The notes under the pieces were generated by a model that saw only the letters and a program-made list of their open reading frames with translations, had not been told where the DNA came from and did not search any database. Source: a virus. From it: a stretch of DNA of 37,662 nt. The position numbers and the translations under genes are program-made. Shown one piece after another: positions 1 through 6,501 of the stretch (position 1 is its first letter; each line of letters starts with the position of its first letter). Location of the stretch: positions 1 to 37,662 of IMG/VR virus record IMGVR_UViG_3300044638_003973; one strand, 5' to 3'.

Positions 1-37
1 TGCGCAACGTCAGGGCAACCTTTTCGACGCAGCGTGA
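1..37 (+). CDS. 3' end of amino-methyltransferase (duplicate of 36904-37572)
   Basis: The first 37 bases encode the last residues (ending GNLFDAA) of the DNA methyltransferase found whole at the other end of the window. On the circle it is the same gene, not a second copy. Confidence 0.85.
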   Translation, partial: AQRQGNLFDAA

Positions 38-127
38 AAGGAACCCACATGACCGACCCAAACACCTTCACCCTATCCGACACATTGGAAGCCCGTGAGC
101 TAGTCAAGACCATGCTGCCCCCGTCAT
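1..127. repeat. Terminal direct repeat, left copy
   Basis: Identical to 37536-37662 over all 127 bases. It contains the last codons of the methyltransferase that is complete at 36904-37572 and the start of the next small gene. A perfect 127-base overlap at contig ends is typical of a k-mer assembler closing a circle, so it is more likely an assembly overlap than a biological terminal repeat. The unique circle would be 37,535 bp. Confidence 0.95.
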
Positions 128-234
128 TCCGCAAGGCAATCGACGCTGGTGAGCTTGACGGGTGGGGATTGTATCAGCGCGCCGAGGCCATGCTGATCCA
201 GCGGCGGAAAGATGAGGAGGCGGTCGATGGTTGA
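49..234 (+). CDS. Small hypothetical protein between two methyltransferases
   Basis: 61 aa, unrecognised. The chosen ATG lies 11 bases after the methyltransferase stop on the circle and follows a GAAAGGA ribosome binding site; a GTG 15 bases upstream is possible but overlaps the preceding stop codon. The protein is mostly helical by appearance, with a central PPSFRKAI segment and a charged C-terminus (QRRKDEE). Its 3' end overlaps the start of the next methyltransferase by 8 bases. The two are therefore probably translated together, but no role can be assigned from sequence. Confidence 0.7.
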   Translation: MTDPNTFTLSDTLEARELVKTMLPPSFRKAIDAGELDGWGLYQRAEAMLIQRRKDEEAVDG

Positions 235-979
235 GCCTGTGACTATCGGCACCGCCACGCTTTACCTAGGCGACTGCTTGGAATTGATGCCTGCCGCTAT
301 TCCAGCGATGACCGCTAGAGCGTGCATCACCGACCCGCCTTACGGCATTAACACAAAGTCTGACGGCACAGGAAAACTCTCGCCGTGGGGCGACCTTTGC
401 AATTCGGCGTTCTGGTATGCCGAGTGGATTAAGGTCGCTAGATCAAGATTAAGCGGTGACGGGTGTTTGTGGTCATGCCTGAATTGGCGTTCGCTGGTGA
501 CGTTTCAGAAGGCGGCTTGCGACATTCGCTGGTCAATCGAAAGCCTAATGATTTGGGATAAGCAGTGGATTGGGCCGGGTGGCCCGCGAGGGCTTAGGCC
601 ATCATATGAGATGGTCGCGCTTTTTGCCAACGCGGACTTCACCATTGAAGACAGGGGCATCCCCGACATTCAAGCCTTCAAATGGTCAAGCCAAAAGCCG
701 CACGGCCACCCCGCTGAAAAGCCGGAAGCGTTGATGGATTTTCTGGTTCGCAACTCCACAAACGAGGGCGAACTTGTGTTTGATCCATTCATGGGAAGCG
801 GGACGACCGGAGCCGCAGCAGTGCGCGCCAATCGGCGGTTTGTTGGATTTGAGCAAGACCCCGATTGGTTCGACATCGCCTGCCGCCGCATCGAGGAAGC
901 GCAGAAACAATCCGACCTGTTCATCGAGGCACCCAAGCCCAAGCCGGTGCAACCTGACTTTCTGAAAGGTGCAGCATGA
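227..979 (+). CDS. DNA amino-methyltransferase (N6-adenine/N4-cytosine type)
   Basis: 250 aa. It transfers a methyl group from S-adenosylmethionine to an exocyclic amino group in DNA. The catalytic motif DPPY is at residues 36-39 and the AdoMet-binding motif FDPFMGSGTTG at about 185-195. This order (catalytic first, AdoMet pocket last) is that of beta-class enzymes (N6_N4_Mtase family). The ATG at 227 is chosen because AGGAGG sits six bases upstream; an in-frame ATG at 212 is less well placed. No restriction endonuclease is adjacent, so it probably protects phage DNA from host restriction. A second enzyme of the same class lies just upstream on the circle (36904-37572). The last codons encode LKGAA and double as the ribosome binding site of the next gene. 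Confidence 0.93.
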   Translation: MVEPVTIGTATLYLGDCLELMPAAIPAMTARACITDPPYGINTKSDGTGKLSPWGDLCNSAFWYAEWIKVARSRLSGDGCLWSCLNWRSLVTFQKAACDIRWSIESLMIWDKQWIGPGGPRGLRPSYEMVALFANADFTIEDRGIPDIQAFKWSSQKPHGHPAEKPEALMDFLVRNSTNEGELVFDPFMGSGTTGAAAVRANRRFVGFEQDPDWFDIACRRIEEAQKQSDLFIEAPKPKPVQPDFLKGAA

Positions 980-980
980 C
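963..980 (+). repeat. 18-bp coupling repeat, copy 1
   Basis: TGAAAGGTGCAGCATGAC spans the end of the methyltransferase gene and the start of the next. It supplies the ribosome binding site (GAAAGG) and an ATGA stop/start overlap. The same 18 bases occur at 1196-1213. Confidence 0.8.
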
Positions 981-1212
981 TGACCGCATGGAAAAGATAA
1001 TCGCAGCCGGTGAGGCGGATCACGAAGCCGTCCGCCTGCGAGAGCGCGCAAAGATCGTGGCATGGCTGCTGCAAGACGCGGCGAAACTGAAATCCGATAT
1101 TGCAGACGGGTATTGGGACGGCGACGAATATTGGGGCGAGCGCATCGTCGAAACCATCATTGATTGCGCCAACACCATTGAGCGCGGCGAACACTTGAAA
1201 GGTGCAGCATGA
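976..1212 (+). CDS. Hypothetical 78-aa protein
   Basis: Not recognised. It starts with an ATGA overlap to the methyltransferase stop, with GAAAGG as ribosome binding site. The protein is acidic and largely helical, with an aromatic YWDGDEYWGE patch in the middle. It ends LKGAA, the same five residues that end the preceding methyltransferase, because both gene ends share an 18-bp repeat. It overlaps the next gene by 4 bases. Probably part of the early operon; role unknown. Confidence 0.72.
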   Translation: MTDRMEKIIAAGEADHEAVRLRERAKIVAWLLQDAAKLKSDIADGYWDGDEYWGERIVETIIDCANTIERGEHLKGAA

Positions 1213-1213
1213 C
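1196..1213 (+). repeat. 18-bp coupling repeat, copy 2
   Basis: Exact second copy of TGAAAGGTGCAGCATGAC (see 963-980), again bridging a gene end (LKGAA) and the next ATG. Confidence 0.8.
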
Positions 1214-1751
1214 CCGAGCCAAGCGTAAAGCCCGCAAGCCAATCGCCGCCGAGCCAATGGACTTGCCGACCCCTGAGCAGATCCGCAACGGCGACTTTGA
1301 GCGCGTGTTCACCAACCACGTTGACAGCAACACCAAGGCCATGACCTACAGGCGCACGGATAGCTTTATCCTGCTCAAGTGGATGTCAGAGCATGACGCG
1401 GGCAGGCTGTTCCCTATCCAGGCGCAGCGGTTCATTGGCGATTGCATCGTGCTATGGTTCAAGTGCGGCTCACCCAACGTAACCGCCAACTATGGCGAGC
1501 GCATTCACAGCGGGCGATATGACGCGGGCTTTGATAAGTTGGCAGCACTGGAAGAGATACGGCGCTTCCGTTCCCTACTAGGCCCGTATCAGCGCCACAT
1601 GTGGCCCGTGTTTGAGAACGTGGTGCGGCACAATATGCCCGCAGGTGTCGCCGGGTCAGACTACGCCAACAACCCAGCGCAGAGCATCCAAGCGGCCAAG
1701 ATGATAACGAGCGCAGTGGCCTGTGAATTGGCGGGGAAATTGAAGTATTGA
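1209..1751 (+). CDS. Hypothetical 180-aa protein, last gene of the early block
   Basis: Not recognised. It has a basic N-terminus (TRAKRKARK) followed by a mostly helical body. Motifs visible are FILLKWMSEHDAG, VLWFKCG and LLGPYQRHMWPVFENVV. No cysteine cluster or classical HTH can be picked out with certainty. ATGA-coupled to the gene before it. It is the final gene of the long + strand early operon and lies directly upstream of an intergenic region with a TATAAT box and a strong hairpin. By position it resembles the late-gene regulators of lambdoid phages (Q or gene 23). That is inference from location only. Confidence 0.75.
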   Translation: MTRAKRKARKPIAAEPMDLPTPEQIRNGDFERVFTNHVDSNTKAMTYRRTDSFILLKWMSEHDAGRLFPIQAQRFIGDCIVLWFKCGSPNVTANYGERIHSGRYDAGFDKLAALEEIRRFRSLLGPYQRHMWPVFENVVRHNMPAGVAGSDYANNPAQSIQAAKMITSAVACELAGKLKY

Positions 1752-1756
1752 CGTTT

Positions 1757-1785
1757 TAATTGAAAGCGTGTATGGCGGCTATAAT
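1757..1785 (+). promoter_or_regulatory. Candidate + strand promoter with perfect TATAAT box
   Basis: TATAAT at 1780-1785 matches the sigma70 -10 consensus fully; the hexamer 17 bases upstream is TAATTG (1757-1762), a weak -35. TTGACG at 1748-1753 is too far away to pair with it. A transcript from here would start near 1792, immediately before the hairpin at 1796-1823. It could be the late promoter or produce a short RNA; neither is proven. Confidence 0.4.
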
Positions 1786-1795
1786 TCTACACACG

Positions 1796-1823
1796 CGCCC
1801 GCAGGTCACAAGCCTAGCGGGCG
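1796..1823 (+). other. Strong intergenic RNA hairpin
   Basis: CGCCCGC-AGG (1796-1805) pairs with CCT-A-GCGGGCG (1813-1823), giving ten base pairs with one bulged A and a 7-base loop. No U-tract follows, so it is not a standard intrinsic terminator. A second imperfect palindrome follows at 1827-1844 (GCGTTAGG / CCTAGCGC). Apart from these and the promoter candidate I see nothing in 1752-1925. Confidence 0.5.
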
Positions 1824-1925
1824 TTCGCGTTAGGGGCCTAGCGCTCCTGCCCAACATCCTGTGCCGGACAATCCAAGATAGCGGCGTGGTGCGGGCAAAC
1901 ACACGGAGGCTGGCCGGAAACGCCC

Positions 1926-2111
1926 CTAGGATCGCACGGCGGGCTTTTGGCGGGCGTAGTGACCCCGTTGCCTGACACGCGACAGGATGGCGGCTTTCTC
2001 GGCCTTGAGGGGTGCGGCTTGATCGGCCAGAACGGCAAGCGCCGCCTCGATCTGGTCAAGGCGGGCTTGTTCGGTGGGGGTGGGGTTAGGCACGATAGCG
2101 GAACCTCGCAT
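1926..2111 (-). CDS. Small coiled-coil hypothetical protein
   Basis: 61 aa on the minus strand, second gene of a two-gene cassette. From residue 15 on it reads as an amphipathic helix rich in Ala, Leu, Glu and Gln (EQARLDQIEAALAVLADQ), likely a coiled coil, ending in a basic tail. The start is the ATG at 2111, preceded by GGGGG at suitable spacing. A longer in-frame start at 2147 would overlap the upstream gene more. It overlaps the end of the 2086-2346 gene by 26 bases. No function assigned. Confidence 0.6.
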   Translation of the reverse strand: MRGSAIVPNPTPTEQARLDQIEAALAVLADQAAPLKAEKAAILSRVRQRGHYARQKPAVRS

Positions 2112-2346
2112 TATTGGCCCCCACAGGTGCGCCAAGCGAACCGTCATCGTTCAGGCGGTGAAAGATTGCCGTAATGATCGTGAGGTTTACGCCTTGCTCT
2201 GCAAAGCGGATCACTCCGTCTACGGGGTAAGTGAGGAAAGAATTATCCGACGCTTCAAGCGTCACCGGCAGGCTAAACCAGCTAGTGCCAGCGCACTTGA
2301 TTTGATGAGCCTTGAGGCTGTCGTGAAACTTGGGGTTATAGGTCAT
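2086..2346 (-). CDS. Hypothetical 86-aa protein of the minus-strand cassette
   Basis: Not recognised; no family motif seen. The start is supported by a GAGGAG ribosome binding site nine bases before the ATG and by a near-consensus promoter just upstream (2373-2401). The gene stands opposite to both flanking + strand blocks and has its own promoter and possible operator, which is the layout of a phage moron. Residues alternate polar and hydrophobic, suggesting a small mixed alpha/beta fold. Confidence 0.72.
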   Translation of the reverse strand: MTYNPKFHDSLKAHQIKCAGTSWFSLPVTLEASDNSFLTYPVDGVIRFAEQGVNLTIITAIFHRLNDDGSLGAPVGANNARFRYRA

Positions 2347-2372
2347 TTCGTATCTCCTCGGTTGATGCCCCC

Positions 2373-2401
2373 TTATAACGCTACATCGCGTTAGGTGTCA
2401 A
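2373..2401 (-). promoter_or_regulatory. Minus-strand promoter TTGACA-N17-TTATAA
   Basis: Read on the minus strand, TTGACA (2401-2396) is a perfect -35 box and TTATAA (2378-2373) lies 17 bases on. The transcript leader down to the ATG at 2346 is shared with the promoter at 29847-29875: both read AAGGGGGCATCAAC, then a GGAGA-type ribosome binding site, then ACGAAATGAC. Confidence 0.8.
2376..2393. promoter_or_regulatory. Operator-like inverted repeat within the minus promoter
   Basis: TAACGC-TACATC-GCGTTA: 6-bp perfect arms around a 6-bp spacer, lying between the -35 box and overlapping the -10 box of the minus promoter. The half-site GCGTTAGG recurs at 2412-2419 (24 bp away, same orientation) and at 1827-1834. 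This looks like a repressor site; the repressor is not identified. Confidence 0.5.
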
Positions 2402-2445
2402 ACGGAAAAATGCGTTAGGGTGAAAATAATTCAGGAGGCCAGTCA

Positions 2446-2559
2446 ATGCGCCTCGCAGCCCTGCTACTCTGCCTCGCCATCGCCCTATTTCTGGTTGGCA
2501 GTCTTGCAGGCATAGCGGTTCTGATGATCGGCGCAGGCATTGGTAAGCTGTGGCGGTGA
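2446..2559 (+). CDS. 37-aa single-span membrane protein
   Basis: Very short gene preceded by a perfect AGGAGG seven bases before the ATG. The product is almost entirely hydrophobic (Leu, Ala, Ile, Val, Gly) from residue 2 to 32 and ends GKLWR, so it is one membrane span with a basic end. It is the first gene of the late + strand block, ahead of the terminase genes. It could be a small holin-like or regulatory membrane peptide; the lysis cassette is elsewhere (23474-25284), so a holin role is only a possibility. Confidence 0.62.
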   Translation: MRLAALLLCLAIALFLVGSLAGIAVLMIGAGIGKLWR

Positions 2560-2572
2560 GGCGCACTACGGG

Positions 2573-2791
2573 ATGAGCGCGATGGACGATGATCTGTTCG
2601 ATCCTGACTGTGCAATTCGCGTGGAAGCGCTGCACGCTGCAATCTGGCGGCTAAATACCAACGGCGAAAGCTCAGTGGCACTCGACAGCCTGCTAGGTGA
2701 TGCAAACGCTATCTTGCATTTCCTCACCGATGGCGAGGGTGTCGAGTTCAGTGGGCCTGAAAGCCTGCGCAAGTTTGTGAGGGGCGAGTGA
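2573..2791 (+). CDS. Hypothetical acidic 72-aa protein upstream of terminase
   Basis: Not recognised. Strongly acidic N-terminus (DDDLFDPD), helical middle (VEALHAAIWRL) and a short acidic C-terminus. Start uncertain: ATG at 2573 or 2582; ribosome binding site weak. The stop overlaps the ATG of the terminase small subunit (TGATG), so translation is probably coupled. The position before terS is one where small packaging-accessory proteins are common in phages, but no motif confirms this. Confidence 0.65.
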   Translation: MSAMDDDLFDPDCAIRVEALHAAIWRLNTNGESSVALDSLLGDANAILHFLTDGEGVEFSGPESLRKFVRGE

Positions 2792-3186
2792 TGGGCAGAC
2801 CCTCCCTTGAAACGCCAGAGACCAAAGCAATCATCCTAGAGCGCATCGCTAACGGCGAGCCTTTGGCGCAGATATGCCGCGACACTGATATGCCTTGCAT
2901 GAGCGCGGTAAATAACTGGCGGCGTTCGGATGCTGGGTTTGATGGCGACTTCGCGCGTGCGCGCGAGGCTGGCCACGATGTCATTGCGGCAGGCACCCGC
3001 GACGTTGCGCGCGGCGGCGCTGGTAGTAGCGGTGACGTGCAGCGGGATCGGCTAATCGTCGAGACTGACCTGAAGCTTCTAGCGAAGTGGGACAAGCGAT
3101 ACAGCGACAAGGTAAAGCACGTTGGTGGAGACGAAGGTGACAACCCCATCGCCTTCACTGGCTTCAAGCGCCAGTTCATCGACTGA
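2791..3186 (+). CDS. terS: Terminase small subunit (Sf6/P22-like)
   Basis: 131 aa. It recognises phage DNA for packaging and presents it to the large subunit. It begins GRPSLETPE followed by an HTH-type segment at residues 15-45 (ERIANGEPLAQICRDTDM, then AVNNWRRSD), the pattern of Sf6-type terminase small subunits. A helical region toward the C-terminus (VETDLKLLAKWDKRYSDKV) fits the oligomerisation part. The ATG overlaps the upstream stop. The 3' end overlaps the large subunit gene by about 50 bases in another frame, the usual arrangement for a terminase pair. Confidence 0.85.
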   Translation: MGRPSLETPETKAIILERIANGEPLAQICRDTDMPCMSAVNNWRRSDAGFDGDFARAREAGHDVIAAGTRDVARGGAGSSGDVQRDRLIVETDLKLLAKWDKRYSDKVKHVGGDEGDNPIAFTGFKRQFID

Positions 3187-4441
3187 CGTAATCCGCACGC
3201 CTCGCAAGCTAGCCCCGTTGCTGCGGCCTGCGCGCTACAAGGGGCTGCATGGTGGACGCGGTTCGGGCAAGTCGCACTTCTTCGCTGAGTTGCTGGTTGA
3301 AGAGGCGACGATCCGGTCGGGCTTTCGCGCTGTTTGTGTGCGCGAGGTGCAAAAGTCGCTTAAGCAGTCGGTCAAGCTGCTGGTCGAGGACAAGATACGC
3401 AGCATGGGCGTTGCGCACCTGTTCGAGGTGCTCGAGGCCGAGATACGCACACCAGGCGGCGGGGTTATCATCTTTCAGGGGATGCAGAACCACACGGCGG
3501 ACAGCATCAAGTCGCTTGAAGGCTTCGACATCGCATGGTGCGAGGAAGCGCAAAGCCTGAGCCAACGCTCTCTTGACCTGTTGCGCCCGACGATCCGCAA
3601 GTCTGGCAGTGAATTGTGGTTCAGTTGGAACCCGAACGCGCCGGATGATCCGGTTGATAGCTTGTTGCGTGGTGACCAGCCTCCGACCGATGCTGTAGTG
3701 CTAGAGATTAACTGGAACGACAATCCTTGGTTGCCTGCTGAATTGCGGCAGGAGCAAGAGGACGACAAGCGCCGCGACCCGGACAAGTGGGCGCACGTTT
3801 GGGGCGGTCATTATTCGCTGAACAGCGAAGCGCGGGTGTTTCGCAATTGGACGATTGAAGAGTTCGACACGCCTAGCGATGCGATCCACCGCTTCGGCGC
3901 GGATTGGGGCTTTGCGGTTGACCCGACCGTGCTGGTTCGCTCCCATGTGCAGGGCCGCAAGCTGTTTGTTGACCAAGAAGCTTGGCAGGTTGGTTGTGAG
4001 ATTGACCACCTGCCGAAGCTGTTTGACACCATCGAGGGCAGTCGCAAGTTCCTGATCCGAGCGGATAGCGCGCGGCCTGAAACTGTTAGCTACATGGTGC
4101 GGCAGGGGTTCAAGATCATACCGGCTATCAAGGGGCCGGGTTCGATTGAGGACGGCGTGGAGTTCCTGCGCAGCTTTGACATTGTGGTTCATCCGCGCTG
4201 CGCCAAGGTCATTAACGAGCTAACGCTTTACGCATACAAGGTTGACGAACACACGGGCGACATTCTGCCGGTGCTGGACGACAAAAACAACCACACCATC
4301 GACGCGCTGCGCTACGCCTTGGAAGAGCTGCGCAAGTCTGGTTACAAACCGGCGGCGCAAACAAACGAACACACGTGGAACGGGCCGCACCGCCCGTCTT
4401 GGCGCAAACCTAGAGAGGACAGCAGTTGGAAAACAGCGTGA
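3137..4441 (+). CDS. terL: Terminase large subunit (ATPase and nuclease)
   Basis: 434 aa from the GTG at 3137, chosen because GGAG stands six bases before it; GTG 3125 or TTG 3122 would add 4-5 residues. It pumps DNA into the prohead and cuts it. Walker A GGRGSGKS is at residues 39-46 and the Walker B region FDIAWCEEA at about 130-138 with its catalytic glutamate. The C-terminal RNase H-like nuclease shows FGADWGFAVDPT, an acidic IRADSARPE strand and DKNNHTIDALRYAL near the end. Domain order matches Terminase_3 (PBSX/P22-type) proteins. The circularly closing genome agrees with a headful-cutting enzyme. It overlaps the portal gene by 16 bases. Confidence 0.95.
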   Translation: MTTPSPSLASSASSSTDVIRTPRKLAPLLRPARYKGLHGGRGSGKSHFFAELLVEEATIRSGFRAVCVREVQKSLKQSVKLLVEDKIRSMGVAHLFEVLEAEIRTPGGGVIIFQGMQNHTADSIKSLEGFDIAWCEEAQSLSQRSLDLLRPTIRKSGSELWFSWNPNAPDDPVDSLLRGDQPPTDAVVLEINWNDNPWLPAELRQEQEDDKRRDPDKWAHVWGGHYSLNSEARVFRNWTIEEFDTPSDAIHRFGADWGFAVDPTVLVRSHVQGRKLFVDQEAWQVGCEIDHLPKLFDTIEGSRKFLIRADSARPETVSYMVRQGFKIIPAIKGPGSIEDGVEFLRSFDIVVHPRCAKVINELTLYAYKVDEHTGDILPVLDDKNNHTIDALRYALEELRKSGYKPAAQTNEHTWNGPHRPSWRKPREDSSWKTA

Positions 4442-6240
4442 CAGCCTCTCAAGACAGCCTCACCCAATACAAGCGTTATTTTGAGGACGCGCGGGACGCT
4501 AACGACAAGCAGCGTTCGGAAGCCCTGATTGATCGCGACTATTTCGACGGCTATCAATGGACGGAAGAAGAGCGCCGTATCCTTGCCGAGCGCAAACAGC
4601 CGCCGCTTTACTTCAATGAGGTGAAGGTTGCCATTCGCGGGCTGATCGGCGTTTGGGAGCAGGGTGAGACTGACCCGCGTGCATGGCCGCGCAACCCCGA
4701 TGATGAACAGGCTGCGGACGTTGCGACCAAGGTTCTGCGGTATATTAAAGACCAGACCGAATGGACTGACAAGCGCACTTATTGCGCGCTCAACTACTTC
4801 GTGGAAGGCACGACTGCGGTTATCGTCGGTGCCGATCCTGAGACGGGTCGCCCGACTGTTGAGCAGATCAAATACGAGGAGTTTTTCCACGACCCGCGCT
4901 CGCGTGCATTAGACTTCAGCGATGCGCGTTTCATGGGCATTGGCAAGTGGATGTTCGCCGAGGATGCGGCGGCGATGTATCCTGAACAGCGGGACGACAT
5001 TCTGGCATCGCTTGATGCAGGCACCACGATGGGCGTTGCCGGTGACACGTTCGAGGACAGGCCATCGGGTGAGCATCTTTCAACGGATTGGCTGGACGGT
5101 AAGCTTCGGCGTGTGTTCGTGGCTGAAATGTATCACCGCGAGGGCGGTCAGTGGATGCGTTGCGTCTTTTGGGGGCGCGGTGTTCTTGAGGCTGGCCCGT
5201 CGCCTTACGTTGACAAGAACGGCAAACCTTCGTGCGCAATCAAGGCGCGCTCGTGCTACATTGACCGCGACAACCGCCGCTATAGCGAGGTGCGCGACCT
5301 TCGCAGCCCGCAGGACGCGATCAACAAGCGCGAAAGCAAACTGCTGCATCTGGTGAACAATCGCCAGATACAGGCGACTGACGTTAGCATGGCGATGGCG
5401 GTTAATCCCGACGAAGCCCGCCGCGAAGCCGCTCGGCCTGATGGTGTTATCCCGCCAGGCTATCAGATTGTCACCACGGGCGACATGGCGACCGGGCAGG
5501 CGCTGCTTTTGGATAGCGCCCGCAACTTCATCCAGCGCATCGGGCAGAACCCCGGCGTGCTGGCGGCGCAGTCGGCATCATCGAGTGGTCGCGCGCAGAT
5601 CGCCCGCCAACAGGCTGGCATGACCGATAGCGCGATGACGCTTAACGGGCTGCGCAAGTTTGAACACGCGGTTTATTCGGCGTGCTGGGATCGTGCGCGC
5701 CAGTTTTGGAAGCAGCCCGATTGGATCAGGGTAACGGACGACGAACAGGCTGCGCAATTCGTGGGCATCAATCAGCCCATCCAAGGCTCAGCGCAGGTGA
5801 TGCTTGACCCGGCGACGGGAATGCCCACGATCATGCGTCCGGTGCTGGGTTACGATAACCCGATTGCCGAGCTTGACGTTGACATCACGATTGACAGCGT
5901 GCCGAACACGGCGACCTTGGCGATGGAGCAATTTGAGACGCTGGCGCAGTTGGCGCAGTCTGGCGTTGCTATCCCGCCGCAAGCTTTGATTATGGCCTCG
6001 TCGCTGCCTGACAAGGCTAAGCTGATGGAGATGATGCAGCCTGCCGAGCCTGACCCGATGATGCAGATGCAGCAACAGCTTGCGGTGCGCGGGGCGGTTG
6101 CCGAGGTGAGCAAGTCGGAGGCCGAGGTCGAGAACACGCAAGCCGACACGCAGTTGAAGCTGGCCAAGGCTGGCGAGGCGGCAATCAAGCCGCAACTGTC
6201 CGCGCTTGAAGCCGGGGCGCGTCTTGGCGGGTTCGCTTGA
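4426..6240 (+). CDS. Portal protein (P22-like)
   Basis: 604 aa. It forms the dodecameric ring through which DNA enters and leaves the capsid. The TTG start at 4426 is preceded by AGAGAGGA at seven bases. The N-terminal part (YKRYFEDARDANDKQRSEAL, then DYFDGYQWTEEER and YFNEVK) is the hallmark opening of P22-type portals. The middle holds the stem/wing region, and the last ~70 residues are Met/Gln-rich helix (MMQMQQQLAVRG), comparable with the barrel region of P22 portal. Length is shorter than P22 gp1 (725 aa). It lies directly after terL, as expected. Confidence 0.93.
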   Translation: MENSVTASQDSLTQYKRYFEDARDANDKQRSEALIDRDYFDGYQWTEEERRILAERKQPPLYFNEVKVAIRGLIGVWEQGETDPRAWPRNPDDEQAADVATKVLRYIKDQTEWTDKRTYCALNYFVEGTTAVIVGADPETGRPTVEQIKYEEFFHDPRSRALDFSDARFMGIGKWMFAEDAAAMYPEQRDDILASLDAGTTMGVAGDTFEDRPSGEHLSTDWLDGKLRRVFVAEMYHREGGQWMRCVFWGRGVLEAGPSPYVDKNGKPSCAIKARSCYIDRDNRRYSEVRDLRSPQDAINKRESKLLHLVNNRQIQATDVSMAMAVNPDEARREAARPDGVIPPGYQIVTTGDMATGQALLLDSARNFIQRIGQNPGVLAAQSASSSGRAQIARQQAGMTDSAMTLNGLRKFEHAVYSACWDRARQFWKQPDWIRVTDDEQAAQFVGINQPIQGSAQVMLDPATGMPTIMRPVLGYDNPIAELDVDITIDSVPNTATLAMEQFETLAQLAQSGVAIPPQALIMASSLPDKAKLMEMMQPAEPDPMMQMQQQLAVRGAVAEVSKSEAEVENTQADTQLKLAKAGEAAIKPQLSALEAGARLGGFA

Positions 6241-6415
6241 AGCCTACGCCAACGGGCTAAGGAACGAATTTCTGATTTTGGACAACCTGCCGCGTGAGTG
6301 GCGCGCGTTAGTCCACGAGTTCGGCAGCAATAACACGGTGCAGTTGTTTCGTGCGGGCTTCGGCCCTGCGGACGCTGAAGCCATGCTTGCTGCCCAAAGG
6401 TGCCGCCGACCTTAA
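6224..6415 (+). CDS. Small hypothetical protein between portal and scaffold
   Basis: 63 aa if begun at TTG 6224; TTG 6206 is an alternative. Both overlap the portal gene and have weak ribosome binding sites. The product has a helical, hydrophobic-periodic sequence (EFLILDNLPREWRALVHEFG) and ends with a short basic tail. It fills the space between the portal and scaffolding genes with no other good reading frame. Function unknown. Confidence 0.5.
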   Translation: MAGSLEAYANGLRNEFLILDNLPREWRALVHEFGSNNTVQLFRAGFGPADAEAMLAAQRCRRP

Positions 6416-6501
6416 AAGGGCGCTTTCGTCACATTGAACGCATCAATGAACGGGCCGCCGCCGTCCGGGCGCATCGCCATGCCAGCGTAAGGGCAAACCA
6501 C

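Noticed and set aside
1752-1925. tRNA gene in the hairpin-rich intergenic region
   Set aside because: No cloverleaf with an acceptor stem and TTCGA arm can be drawn; only simple hairpins.
1760-1975. 71-codon + strand frame after the early block
   Set aside because: No ribosome binding site, Arg-rich shadow-like composition, and it covers the hairpin region and the end of a minus-strand gene.
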